The notes: generated by a model not told the origin, from the sequence alone. DNA of 64,000 nt from Microbacterium sp. LWH13-1.2 (GCF_038397735.1 NZ_CP151635.1:1-64000); one strand, 5' to 3'; shown: positions 26,515 to 34,927, numbered from the stretch's first letter. Made by a program: numbers and translations.

Positions 26515-27830
26515 CCTCGCGTGCGCAGCCGCTCTGGCGCGGACGTGCGCTCGCGCTGATCGGCATCGTCCTGGTCGCGTTCTCGCTGCGATCCGCTGTC
26601 GCATCGCTGTCGCCGGTGATCGATCACATCGCCGAGGAGTTCACGGTGTCGTCGGTCGTGGTCGGATTGATCGGCGCCGCCCCGCCGGTGTGCTTCGCGG
26701 TGTTCGGCCTGCTCACCCCCATGTTCGAGCGTCGATTCGGGCTCGAACGCGTCGCGGTCGTCGCGATCGGTCTCATCGCGGCCGGGCTGCTGCTGCGAGG
26801 CCTCGCAGTCGATTCGACCTCGCTGCTCGCAGCGACCGCCGTGGTGTTCGCCGGCGTCGGTTCGGGCAACGTGCTGCTGCCGCCGTTGGTGAAGAAGTAC
26901 TTCCCCGATCGGCTCGGGCTGATGATGACCGTGTACTCGACCACCATGGCGGTGTCGACCTTCGTGCCGCCACTGGTCGCGGTGCCGATCGCCGACTCGG
27001 CCGGATGGCGTGTGTCGCTGGGTCTGTGGGGCGTGTTCGCAGCGATCGCGCTGGTGCCGTGGGTGGCGATGCTTCTCGCTCATCGGACGGATGCCGTCGC
27101 CGCCGCGCCGACCGCATCGCGCACGCTCGAGTCCTCCGACGCCGCGGAGGCAGCAGACGAGTCCTTCGATGCGGCATCGATGGCGACGGGACCGATCGCC
27201 ACGACCCCGGCGAACCCCCGAGTCTTCGGCCGGCTCTGGCGGCTGCCCATGGCCTGGTCGATCGCGCTGGTCTTCGCGTCCTCCTCGACCATCGCCTACG
27301 TGTCGTTCGCCTGGCTGCCCACGATCATGATCGATGTGGGTGGCGTGTCGCCCGCCAACGCCGGACTGCTGCTCTCGCTGTTCGGACTCATGGGTCTGCC
27401 GTGCTCGCTGCTGGTGCCGATCCTCATCGTGCGTTTCCAGGCAACACGTCCGGTCTTCTTCAGCGCGATCGCCGCCGGGCTCGTCGGCCTCTCGGGCATG
27501 CTGTTCTTCCCGACCGTGGGTATGCCGCTGTGGGTGGCGTTCTTCGGCCTCGCGGCCGCGCTGTTCCCGCTCGCGCTGGTGCTGCTGAGCATCCGTGCCC
27601 GCACTCCCGAGAGTGCTGTCGCGCTCAGCGGCTTCGTGCAGAGCATCGGCTACGCGGTGGCCGCGGTGTTCCCGCTGCTCATCGGACTGCTCCACGACGC
27701 GACCGACAGCTGGCTGATCCCGCTCTGGCTGCTCGTGGGCGTGCTGATCGCCGTGATCCCCGCGGGGTGGATCGCCGGTCGCCGACGCACGATCGAAGAG
27801 GACTGGGAACGCCGACACGGGCGCTGGTGA
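26511..27830 (+). CDS. MFS transporter, CynX/NimT family
   Basis: 439 residues from GTG 26511, chosen because it overlaps the purF stop (GTGA). About 12 membrane segments; SLRSAVASLSPVIDHI in the first helix region and GSGNVLLPPLVKKYFPDR around residue 125 are hallmarks of the CynX/NimT (cyanate, nitroimidazole) group. A Ser/Ala/Asp-rich cytoplasmic loop joins the halves (about 195-235). Its substrate is unknown. Translational coupling to purF suggests export of a purine intermediate or analogue, which is only a guess. Confidence 0.85.
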   Translation: MTSRAQPLWRGRALALIGIVLVAFSLRSAVASLSPVIDHIAEEFTVSSVVVGLIGAAPPVCFAVFGLLTPMFERRFGLERVAVVAIGLIAAGLLLRGLAVDSTSLLAATAVVFAGVGSGNVLLPPLVKKYFPDRLGLMMTVYSTTMAVSTFVPPLVAVPIADSAGWRVSLGLWGVFAAIALVPWVAMLLAHRTDAVAAAPTASRTLESSDAAEAADESFDAASMATGPIATTPANPRVFGRLWRLPMAWSIALVFASSSTIAYVSFAWLPTIMIDVGGVSPANAGLLLSLFGLMGLPCSLLVPILIVRFQATRPVFFSAIAAGLVGLSGMLFFPTVGMPLWVAFFGLAAALFPLALVLLSIRARTPESAVALSGFVQSIGYAVAAVFPLLIGLLHDATDSWLIPLWLLVGVLIAVIPAGWIAGRRRTIEEDWERRHGRW

Positions 27831-27892
27831 GCTCGCCGGACGGGTCGCGCAAGGAGCATCGCAGCGCCCGGTGACTTCAGCGGGGGATCACC

Positions 27893-28714
27893 TCAGTGAG
27901 CCGTGACCGCATCTCCGAGACGGATCGTGCCGCCCGCCCAGGGGGTCTGCCCGCCGTCTGATGCGGAGCCGGGGAGGAGCAGCCGCCCGAGGGTGGGCTC
28001 GGCCTGCGAGAACGCGGCGGTGAGGGTCGTCAGCACCTTGGCGTCTCGCACCCCGGTGTCGGGATTCGCGTGCGTCGCCAGGCACCGCACGATGGGGCCG
28101 GCCGCGTCGAACGAGACGTCCCCGACGGTCACCTCACCTGTCCAGTCGAGCTCCGACCACGCAGCGGCATCGTCGATGACGATGTTCGAGCGGAAGCGAC
28201 GGTCATCGACATCCATGTCGAGAGCATCTCCCAGAGCGCTCACGCTGTCGCTGCTGTGCACGGAGACGTAGCCGCGCGGGCGATCCTGGAATCTCGAGGT
28301 CACGCCGTCTCCGAGCAGGACCAGAGGCAGCCGCCCGGGGCGACGGAGCCTGCGACCCTCAGCGCTCGCGAGGACGAAGTCCGTCACCGCATCCGCCAGC
28401 TGCGTGCGACCGTCGTCGTCGAGTCCCGCATCCACGAGGACGGACCCGTGATGTTCGATCCGCACGCGTCCGGCGCGGTCATCGAAGTGGGTGCGCAGCG
28501 CGGCGAGCGTCGGGAAGTCCTGAAGCGAGAGGCCCTTCGCCTTCGGCCAGTAGTCGAGGCCGTCGCGATCCTCCGGCGTCGTCGCGTCCGCGAAGCGGAA
28601 CGCGAGGACTCTGTCGCCCGCGATCCGGCCGTCGGGCTGCACCGTGAGCTCGGCGACGGACTCGGCCGTGAAGCCCTTGATCGGATGCCGGTAGAGAGAG
28701 ACGACGTGTGGCAT
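27893..28714 (-). CDS. MOSC-domain protein
   Basis: 273 residues. N-terminal MOSC beta-barrel region VVSLYRHPIKGFTAESVAELTV, then the MOSC core with FRSNIVIDD and RCLATHANPDTGVRDAKVLTTL, containing the conserved Cys expected to bind the molybdenum-cofactor sulfur in the mARC/YcbX group. Likely a molybdopterin-dependent reductase or sulfur carrier; no ferredoxin domain is attached. ATG 28714 lies six bases after GAGAAT (28721-28726, minus strand), a leaderless arrangement. Convergent with the MFS gene. Confidence 0.88.
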   Translation of the reverse strand: MPHVVSLYRHPIKGFTAESVAELTVQPDGRIAGDRVLAFRFADATTPEDRDGLDYWPKAKGLSLQDFPTLAALRTHFDDRAGRVRIEHHGSVLVDAGLDDDGRTQLADAVTDFVLASAEGRRLRRPGRLPLVLLGDGVTSRFQDRPRGYVSVHSSDSVSALGDALDMDVDDRRFRSNIVIDDAAAWSELDWTGEVTVGDVSFDAAGPIVRCLATHANPDTGVRDAKVLTTLTAAFSQAEPTLGRLLLPGSASDGGQTPWAGGTIRLGDAVTAH

Positions 28715-28847
28715 GGGGCGATTCTCTCAGGTGCGAGATGCTGCACCGCGATCGACGACGCAGTCCGTGTCACGGTGTCCGGGATTCTGGACACGACGAA
28801 ACCCCCGTGCGGTGCACGGGGGAGACGAGAGACGGACGAAAGGGCGG

Positions 28848-29036
28848 TCAGGCCTTTTCGAGTTCGTCCTCGTCTTCGTCTGCATATTCGTCGGCCCACT
28901 TGTCGACATATGCGTCTTCAGAGTCGCTCGGGTGCGCGAGTTCGCGCTCGAGCGCCGAGTAATTCACCGACGGACTGAACGACTTCAGTTCGCGGGCGAT
29001 CTTGGTGTGTTTCGCCTTTTGACGGCCACGGCCCAT
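28848..29036 (-). CDS. DUF3073 small acidic protein
   Basis: 62 residues: a basic N terminus (MGRGRQKAKHTKIARELK) followed by NYSALERELAH and a very acidic C terminus ending DEDEDELEKA. This is the DUF3073 family, restricted to actinobacteria and often located near the purM/purF region. Function is unknown; the basic-acidic split suggests nucleic acid or ribosome association, which I have not shown. A purine-rich stretch (GAGGGGG) precedes the ATG as a ribosome binding site. Confidence 0.88.
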   Translation of the reverse strand: MGRGRQKAKHTKIARELKSFSPSVNYSALERELAHPSDSEDAYVDKWADEYADEDEDELEKA

Positions 29037-29185
29037 GCCTGAGACCCCCTCACGAGTTAAGCTGCGGGCAACGACAGGCCCGAGTCATTCACGACACCGG
29101 CTGAGGGCCGGTAAGAGTAGCATTCAGAATAGCACGCGGCCAGACCGCACTGGCCCGTTGGCAGCTGGTGAAGGGAGCGATCCTC

Positions 29186-29728
29186 ATGACCGACAACACC
29201 TCGACGCCCTCCGACGAGGCCGCGCAGAACGCGACACTGCAGAAAGCAGTGATCGTCGGAATGCAGCCGGGGCAGCCCGTGCGGGTGATCGAAGAGGCCG
29301 CACGGTTCGCGAGGCTCCTGCGCGTGCCGCTCGTGGTCGCCCACGTCGATGTCACGCGCTTCGTCACCTACGAAGATCCTGACGGCTACGTGCATTCGGC
29401 GCCCATCGACATCAACTTCGACGCCGGCACGGCAGAGTTCGAAGCCGTGCAGGTCGAAGCATCCGCCGCGCTCGACGGCACGGGCCTCACCTGGACGGCC
29501 CGTCAGCTGGTCGGTGACCCTGCGCTCGCCATCAAGGCGCTCGCGAACAAGCTCGACGCCCAGTTGATCGTGGTCGGCACGCGCAAGCGCGGCATCGGCG
29601 AGTCGATCCGCGAGTTCTTCACCGGGTCTGTCGCCGCCCGCCTGGCACACCGTCAGCACCGCTCGGTGCTGGTCGTCCCGCTGCAGGACCCTGTCCCCGA
29701 CACGCAACCCGAGATCTGGACCGAGTAG
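29186..29728 (+). CDS. Universal stress protein (UspA family)
   Basis: 180 residues from ATG 29186; GGGAG (29173-29177) eight bases upstream decides the start. A single USP domain: KAVIVGMQPGQPVRVIEEAARFA at the start, and the nucleotide-binding segment VVGTRKRGIGESIREFFTGSVA near 135-155, matching G-x2-G-x9-G-[ST], so it probably binds ATP. The end HRSVLVVP is typical. Expected to be cytosolic and stress- or stationary-phase-induced, but its promoter shows no specific site. Convergent with the padR gene. Confidence 0.88.
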   Translation: MTDNTSTPSDEAAQNATLQKAVIVGMQPGQPVRVIEEAARFARLLRVPLVVAHVDVTRFVTYEDPDGYVHSAPIDINFDAGTAEFEAVQVEASAALDGTGLTWTARQLVGDPALAIKALANKLDAQLIVVGTRKRGIGESIREFFTGSVAARLAHRQHRSVLVVPLQDPVPDTQPEIWTE

Positions 29729-29844
29729 GTCTCGGCATCCCTCGCTGAGCTCCGTTCGAGCGGAGGGCTGGCCGGCCCCCGCCCGGCTGGTCAGATCGGC
29801 CGGATGACACAGCCGAACGGGGCGACGCCAGCCGCCTGAGCGGC

Positions 29845-29880
29845 CGAAGCCCCTCTCGTCGTGTGACGGGAGGGGCTTCG
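29845..29880. terminator. Hairpin terminator between convergent genes
   Basis: A 16-bp stem with one G-U pair (arms 29845-29860 and 29865-29880, left arm CGAAGCCCCTCTCGTC) and a four-base loop lies between the USP gene and the end of the padR gene. Confidence 0.8.
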
Positions 29881-29922
29881 AGTATCTCGGCAGATGTGAG
29901 CGGCCGAGCTGAACGGCTGAGG

Positions 29923-30549
29923 TCAGCGCCCGAGCGACGCCAGCGCGGTGGTGATGCCACGAGCGGCGGCATCCAGTCCGTCCTCCAGCTGCGTGACCAC
30001 CGATGCCGGCAGCGTGCCGCCCTTCGCGATGTGCGTGCGCAGGTCGGTGCGCACCCGTGCACGGAAGGCGTTGATGACGGCATCCGCTCGGTGCATCTCC
30101 TCGCGCGTGATGATGCGCTCGTCGTCGCCCGCAGTGCGGGGGCGGGACTTGGAGGCCGCGCGGTCGTCCTTCTCGGCGGTGGCGAGATCGGCGCGGAGGC
30201 TCTTCATCGCTTCTTTGACGCTCTGACGCACCTCGTTGGCGATCAGGCGCACCGAATCGGTGAGCCCTGCCTCGATGCCCGCGAGATCGCCCTCGCGGGA
30301 TGCGAGCTCTGTGCGTCCGGCGTCCGTGATCGCGTAGATCGTGGTGCGGCCGTCGACGGTCTTCGAGACGAGCCCCTCTTCCTCGAGCTTCGCGAGCCGG
30401 GGGTAGATCGTGCCGGCGCTCGGCGTGTACGTGCCACCGGTGCGGTCGGTCAGGGCCTGGATGATCCCGTATCCGTGCTGAGGAGCTTCGGCGAGCAACG
30501 ACAGGAGGTACAGTCTCAGGTCGCCGTGGGAGAAGACTGCGGGACTCAT
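29923..30549 (-). CDS. PadR-family transcriptional regulator
   Basis: 208 residues. PadR winged helix at residues 5-85: LRLYLLSLLAEAPQHGYGI, then TPSAGTIYPRLAKLEEEGL and TIYAITDAGR. The C-terminal half is an unusually long charged helical region (about 95-208) with a DUF1707-like segment absent and many Arg/Asp/Lys residues. ATG 30549 overlaps the stop of a DUF4097 gene (ATGA), so both are co-transcribed and the regulator is second. Tandem palindromes upstream of the pair suggest autorepression. The signal sensed is unknown; in other Gram-positives PadR/DUF4097 pairs respond to cell-envelope stress. Confidence 0.88.
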   Translation of the reverse strand: MSPAVFSHGDLRLYLLSLLAEAPQHGYGIIQALTDRTGGTYTPSAGTIYPRLAKLEEEGLVSKTVDGRTTIYAITDAGRTELASREGDLAGIEAGLTDSVRLIANEVRQSVKEAMKSLRADLATAEKDDRAASKSRPRTAGDDERIITREEMHRADAVINAFRARVRTDLRTHIAKGGTLPASVVTQLEDGLDAAARGITTALASLGR

Positions 30550-31385
30550 GCTTCCCACTCCGCATCGTTCGTGATCGAGGCGGGGGTGCGGCGCAGAACG
30601 GTGACGCCGCCGGAGACGGAGTTGGCGCGCAGGTCGACGAAGCGTCCTGCGAGCTCGCCGGTGGAGCCCGTGTAGTTGCTGGGCCCGGAGGCGCTGCGCT
30701 CGATGCCGTCGATCAGCAGGCGCCCGCTCAGGGATCGCACGACGTAGTTGGCGGCGAGCGACTCGTCGAGGCGCACGGTGGTGCCGCCCGAGACCGAGTT
30801 GACGTTGATGGTGTTCACATCTCCCGCGGCATCGACGAGCGTGGAGCCCGAGACGATGTCGACGGTCGCGCGGCGGACGGTGCCGGTGACGGCCACGTCT
30901 CCCGAGACGCTGTTCGCGCTGATGGAACCGGTGAGACCGCGCACCTGCACGTCGCCCGAGACCGAGTTGACGGTGAGGTCGCCGATCAGGGTGTCGACGA
31001 TGATGTCGCCCGAGACGGTGTTGAGGCGGGCATCGTTGCGGATGCCGGAGACCAGCGCGCCGGCGCTGACGACGCCGAGGTTGAGGGCGATCGAACGGGG
31101 GACCGCGACGCTGACCTCGGCCTTGGGGCCGCCTGAGCCGAAGTTGCGGAAGACCTCGAGGAAGTTGTCCCAGCCGAGCTGCGGGTGGTCGATCTCGACC
31201 TCGCCGTCGTTCGACTCGATGCGGAGGTCTTTGGTGGTGACGCCGTGGACCTCGATGCGGATGCCGGGTTCGTCGTGCGCGATGACGTCGACCTGGCCGC
31301 CGACCAGACCGATCTTCAGCCGGGTGACGTTCTCGATGTCGATCACGCGTTCTTCGCCCGGGGCGATGAGCCACTTCTCGGTCAT
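30546..31385 (-). CDS. DUF4097 beta-helix-like protein (putative adhesin fold)
   Basis: 279 residues with no signal peptide or membrane helix, so apparently cytosolic. It carries repeated NSVSGD/NTVSGD motifs (for example LNTVSGDIIVD, VNSVSGDVQV, ANSVSGDVAV, VNSVSGGTTV), the signature of DUF4097 (LiaI/LiaF-like right-handed beta-helix). The family is found with PadR or two-component envelope stress regulators; its molecular role is unclear. GGAGAAG upstream of the ATG acts as ribosome binding site. First gene of the operon with padR. Confidence 0.85.
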   Translation of the reverse strand: MTEKWLIAPGEERVIDIENVTRLKIGLVGGQVDVIAHDEPGIRIEVHGVTTKDLRIESNDGEVEIDHPQLGWDNFLEVFRNFGSGGPKAEVSVAVPRSIALNLGVVSAGALVSGIRNDARLNTVSGDIIVDTLIGDLTVNSVSGDVQVRGLTGSISANSVSGDVAVTGTVRRATVDIVSGSTLVDAAGDVNTINVNSVSGGTTVRLDESLAANYVVRSLSGRLLIDGIERSASGPSNYTGSTGELAGRFVDLRANSVSGGVTVLRRTPASITNDAEWEA

Positions 31386-31409
31386 GTCTGCTTCTCCTGT
31401 GTCGAGGGA

Positions 31410-31462
31410 ACACGATATATCGTGTGTGGACAGAGTAACACGATATATCTCGACTTTGTCAA
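31410..31462 (-). promoter_or_regulatory. Promoter and tandem PadR operators upstream of the DUF4097-padR operon
   Basis: ACACGATATATCGTGT at 31410-31425 is a perfect 16-bp palindrome; a second copy of ACACGATATATC begins at 31438, 28 bases away, with a decayed right half. TTGACA on the minus strand (31457-31462) is a consensus -35, and operator 2 falls in the spacer behind it. The 28-base offset is close to three helical turns, favouring cooperative binding of two PadR dimers. Confidence 0.8.
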
Positions 31463-31492
31463 GAGGGCGGCCTCGACGCGGGTCACGCCGCC

Positions 31493-33979
31493 TCAGATGA
31501 GGGGCGGGGTGTGCCAGATACGGTCGATGTAGTCGCGGATCGAGCGGTCGGACGAGAAGAAGCCGGTCCGGGCGACGTTGAGGATCGCCGAGCGGGTCCA
31601 GGAATCCTGGTCGGCGTATGCGGCATCCACCCGATCCTGCGCGGTAATGTACGACGCGTAATCGGCGAGAACCATGAACCGGTCTTCGTAGAGGAGGTTC
31701 GAGACCACCGGCTCGAACACCGAGCGGTCGCCGCGCGAGAAGGCGCCCGATGCGATCAGATCGATCGCCCGGCGGAGGCCCTCGTCGGCCTGGTAGAACT
31801 CCTGCGGCCGGTAGCCACGGATGCTGAGCGCCTCGACCTCGGGCTCGCTCATGCCGAACAGATAGAAGTTGTCGTCGCCGACGAGTTCGCGGATCTCGAC
31901 GTTCGCCCCGTCATCCGTGCCGATCGTGAGCGCGCCGTTCAGGGCGAACTTCATGTTGCCCGTGCCCGACGCCTCTTTGCCGGCGAGCGAGATCTGCTCC
32001 GACAGGTCGGCGGCGGGGATCACGCGCTCGGCGAGAGTGACGTTGTAGTTGGGCGGGAAGACGACCTTCAGCTTGCCCTCGAGGCGAGGGTCGGTGTTCA
32101 CGACCTCGCCCACGGCATTGATGAGGTGGATGATGCGTTTCGCCATCGCGTAGCCCGGAGCTGCTTTCGCCCCGAAGATCGCGGTGCGAGGAATGACGTC
32201 CGACACGGCGATGCGCCCCGAGACCACGCCCTCGTAGGTCGTGACGACGTGCAGCACCTTCAGCAGTTGGCGCTTGTACTCGTGCAGGCGCTTGACCATG
32301 ACATCGAGCATGTGGCCGTCGCCGATCTCGACGCCGTCGCGCTCGCGCAGCACCTCGCTGAGGCGGCGTTTGTTCGCCGCTTTGACCCCGGCGAACGCCG
32401 AGCGGAATTCGGCATCCTCGGCGAACGGCTCGAGCTCATGCAGCCGTTCGAGGTCGGTGGTCCAGCCTTCTCCGATCGCCGCGGTGATGAGCGACGAGAG
32501 CTCGGGGTTCGCGAGACGCAGGAACCGCCGAGGCGTGACGCCGTTCGTGACGTTCGTGAACTTGCCGGGGAAGAACGCGTCGAAGTCGTGGAGCACCTTG
32601 TCGCGGAGCAGCTGCGAGTGCAGCTCTGCGACGCCGTTGACCTTCGCGCCGGCGACCGTCGCGAGATACGCCATGCGCACCGAGCGGACCGGATGCTCGG
32701 CGATGATCGACATGTTGCGCACGAGCATCTCGTCGTCGCCGAAACGCTCGCGCACGGCCAGGAGGAATTCGTCGTTGATGCGGTAGATGATCTCGAGGTG
32801 GCGCGGCAGCAGTCTGCCCAGCAGCTCGACCGGCCAGACTTCCAGCGCCTCGGGAAGCAGCGTGTGGCACGTGTAGGCGAAGCACTGCTGAGTGATCGCC
32901 CACGCGGCATCCCACTCGAGGTGCTTCTCGTCGACGAGCACGCGCATGAACTCGGGCACCGCGATCACCGGGTGGGTGTCGTTGAGCTGGAAGATCACGC
33001 GTTCGGGGAGGTTCGAGAGATCGAAGCCGTCGGCGAGCATGTTGTCGAGGAAGTCGTGGATCGAGGCCGCGACGAAGAAGTACTGCTGCTGCAGCCGCAG
33101 CTCCTTGCCCTGCGGGGTGGAGTCCTCGGGGTAGAGCACCTTCGAGATGTTCTCGGCGAACGTCTGCGCTCGCACGGCCTCTTCGTAGTCGCCCGAGTTG
33201 AAGATGCGCAGATCGAAGGCGTTGGTGGCGACCGCGCTCCAGAGACGCAGCGTGTTGACCCGGCCGTTCCGGTACCCCGGGACCATGTAGTTGTACGGCA
33301 CGGCCTGCACGTTCCACGCGGGCACCCAGCGGCTGCGGGTGATGCCCTCGTCGTCGTACTTCTCGGTGTGGCCGCCGAACGCGATGGTCTGCGCGTCTTC
33401 GGGGCGGGCGAACTCCCACGGGGAGCCGAGAGCGAGCCAGGCGTCCGGCTGCTCGACCTGCTGTCCGTCGACGAACGTCTGGCGGAAGATGCCGTATTCG
33501 TAGCGGATGCCGTAGCCGATGCTCGGCACGGCCATCGTGGCGAGCGAGTCGATGAAGCAGGCCGCGAGGCGCCCGAGTCCTCCGTTGCCGAGGCCGGGCT
33601 CGACCTCGTGGGCGCGCAGCTCGTCGAGGTCGATGCCACAGGAAGCGAGAGCCGCGCCAGCCACGTCGGTGAGGTCGGCCGCGAGCAGGTTGTTGTCGAG
33701 CTGACGGCCCAGCAGGTACTCGGCCGAGAGGTAGCAGACGCCCTTCGCCTGCACCTCCTTCTGGTGCCGCACATCTTCGAGCCAGCGCGCCATCAGGTAG
33801 TCGCGCACGGTGTGGGCGAGGGCGAGGTAGCGGTCATTGGCACTGGATGCCGACAGGGCGACGCCGCGCTCGAAGTTGAGGTTGTGCAGGAAGCGCTCCA
33901 CGAACTCATCCGTGGTGCTCGGGGGAGCGATCACAGGAGCGAGGGCGAGCGGATGCAGGGAGGAGTGTGATTCGGGCAC
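31493..33979 (-). CDS. glgP: Glycogen/alpha-glucan phosphorylase
   Basis: 828 residues from GTG 33979, a usual length for this family. YLSAEYLLGRQLDNNLL near residue 85, LGNGGLGRLAACFIDSLA near 125-140, and the PLP region EASGTGNMKFALNGALTIGT (with the PLP-binding Lys) near 655-675 are all conserved. It releases glucose-1-phosphate from glycogen or maltodextrins. TACGGT (33986-33991, minus strand) is six bases before the GTG, a leaderless start that excludes the longer upstream reading. It is divergent from a TipA-like regulator but shares no operator that I can see. Confidence 0.95.
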   Translation of the reverse strand: MPESHSSLHPLALAPVIAPPSTTDEFVERFLHNLNFERGVALSASSANDRYLALAHTVRDYLMARWLEDVRHQKEVQAKGVCYLSAEYLLGRQLDNNLLAADLTDVAGAALASCGIDLDELRAHEVEPGLGNGGLGRLAACFIDSLATMAVPSIGYGIRYEYGIFRQTFVDGQQVEQPDAWLALGSPWEFARPEDAQTIAFGGHTEKYDDEGITRSRWVPAWNVQAVPYNYMVPGYRNGRVNTLRLWSAVATNAFDLRIFNSGDYEEAVRAQTFAENISKVLYPEDSTPQGKELRLQQQYFFVAASIHDFLDNMLADGFDLSNLPERVIFQLNDTHPVIAVPEFMRVLVDEKHLEWDAAWAITQQCFAYTCHTLLPEALEVWPVELLGRLLPRHLEIIYRINDEFLLAVRERFGDDEMLVRNMSIIAEHPVRSVRMAYLATVAGAKVNGVAELHSQLLRDKVLHDFDAFFPGKFTNVTNGVTPRRFLRLANPELSSLITAAIGEGWTTDLERLHELEPFAEDAEFRSAFAGVKAANKRRLSEVLRERDGVEIGDGHMLDVMVKRLHEYKRQLLKVLHVVTTYEGVVSGRIAVSDVIPRTAIFGAKAAPGYAMAKRIIHLINAVGEVVNTDPRLEGKLKVVFPPNYNVTLAERVIPAADLSEQISLAGKEASGTGNMKFALNGALTIGTDDGANVEIRELVGDDNFYLFGMSEPEVEALSIRGYRPQEFYQADEGLRRAIDLIASGAFSRGDRSVFEPVVSNLLYEDRFMVLADYASYITAQDRVDAAYADQDSWTRSAILNVARTGFFSSDRSIRDYIDRIWHTPPLI

Positions 33980-34050
33980 GTGACGACCGTAGCGAGCGCC
34001 GGGCCGATTCGTGTGACGGGCGGATGAAGAATATCGGTTGGGGTGATCGC

Positions 34051-34081
34051 TTGACCTTGACGCAGCGTCAACTTCTACCGT
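34051..34081 (+). promoter_or_regulatory. MerR-type promoter with 19-bp spacer and palindrome
   Basis: TTGACC (34051-34056) and TACCGT (34076-34081) are separated by 19 bases, longer than the usual 17. The spacer holds the perfect inverted repeat TTGACGCAGCGTCAA (34057-34071). Overlong spacers with an internal palindrome are the mark of MerR-activated promoters, here for the regulator's own gene. Confidence 0.82.
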
Positions 34082-34120
34082 GGAGACATCGAGGAACGGA
34101 TCCAACGGAAGGAGGACGCG

Positions 34121-34909
34121 ATGACCGGTCGTGATTGGTCGATCCAGGAGATCGCCCGACTCGCGGGCACCACCAGCAGAACCCTGCGTCACTACGACGA
34201 CGTCGGCCTGCTGCCGCCCTCGCGCATCGCGCACAACGGCTATCGCCACTACGACGAGGCCGCGCTCGTGCGTCTGCAGCGCATCCTGCTGCTGCGCGAG
34301 CTCGGACTCGGGCTGCCGCAGATCGCCGAGGTGCTGAGCCCGGTGACTCCGCGGCAGAGCGAGGAGTCCGCTCTCGAGACACACCTTGCGCTGCTGCGCG
34401 AGGAGCAGAACCGGCTGGCGCGGCAGATCGCGTCGGTCGAGAACACCATCAACGCATTGAAAGGAGGTGAAGAACTCATGGCAGAGAACATGTTCGACGG
34501 TTTCGACCACACCCAGTACAAGGACGAGGTTGAGCAGCGTTGGGGGCGCAAGACCTACGCCGACAGCGACCGCTGGTGGCGCGGGATGACCGACGCCGAA
34601 CGCGCCGACTGGCAGCAGCGGGTGTCCGACCTCGGTCGCGACTGGATCGCCGCCGCCGAGAGCGGCATCGACCCGGCATCCGCCGAGGCTCAGGATGTGG
34701 CTCGTCGCCACGTCGAGTGGCTCACCGGCATCCCGGGAACCCCCGCCGCCGTGCCCGGCGGCGATGCCAAGGGATACGTGATCGGACTCGGTGAGATGTA
34801 CGTCGCGGACCCGCGCTTCGGCGCGAACTACGCGACGTCGGCCGGCGGCACGCACGGTGCCGAGTTCGTCCGCGACGCGCTCCGCATCTACGCGGACGGC
34901 AACCTGTAG
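34121..34909 (+). CDS. tipA: MerR-family regulator with TipAS drug-recognition domain
   Basis: 262 residues; GGAAGGAGG before the ATG is a strong ribosome binding site. Residues 5-75 are a MerR helix-turn-helix (SIQEIARLAGTTSRTLRHYD), 76-118 a dimerising helix (ETHLALLREEQNRLARQIAS), and 120-262 a TipAS domain (FDHTQYKDEVEQRWG, YVADPRFGANYA). In Streptomyces lividans TipAL activates its own promoter when thiopeptides bind the TipAS part; related domains sequester albicidin. Size and layout match TipAL (253 residues). A strong internal ribosome binding site suggests a second short product. The inducer here is unknown. Confidence 0.92.
   Translation: MTGRDWSIQEIARLAGTTSRTLRHYDDVGLLPPSRIAHNGYRHYDEAALVRLQRILLLRELGLGLPQIAEVLSPVTPRQSEESALETHLALLREEQNRLARQIASVENTINALKGGEELMAENMFDGFDHTQYKDEVEQRWGRKTYADSDRWWRGMTDAERADWQQRVSDLGRDWIAAAESGIDPASAEAQDVARRHVEWLTGIPGTPAAVPGGDAKGYVIGLGEMYVADPRFGANYATSAGGTHGAEFVRDALRIYADGNL
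34460..34480 (+). promoter_or_regulatory. Strong internal ribosome binding site inside tipA
   Basis: AAAGGAGGTGA at 34460-34470 is a 10-of-11 match to the full anti-Shine-Dalgarno complement and lies seven bases before an in-frame ATG at 34478, exactly at the junction between the MerR part and the drug-binding domain. It would be an improbable chance match in GC-rich coding sequence. Confidence 0.8.
34478..34909 (+). CDS. Predicted short isoform: free TipAS-like drug-binding domain
   Basis: In-frame internal product of 143 residues, starting MAENMFDGFDHTQYKDE, made from the ATG at 34478 after the strong internal ribosome binding site. In S. lividans the tipA gene makes TipAS (144 residues) the same way, in molar excess over TipAL, where it traps the drug. 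The near-identical size and start position argue that this organism does likewise. It has no DNA-binding region. Expression of the short form is inferred and has not been shown. Confidence 0.6.
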   Translation: MAENMFDGFDHTQYKDEVEQRWGRKTYADSDRWWRGMTDAERADWQQRVSDLGRDWIAAAESGIDPASAEAQDVARRHVEWLTGIPGTPAAVPGGDAKGYVIGLGEMYVADPRFGANYATSAGGTHGAEFVRDALRIYADGNL

Positions 34910-34927
34910 CCGGCTTCGCGGCGTCCG

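Noticed and set aside
31511..33970. 819-residue open frame antisense to glgP
   Set aside because: Shadow of GC-rich codon bias; composition is charged and low-similarity (many Arg, Val, Asp, Glu runs), while the opposite strand has full glycogen phosphorylase motifs.
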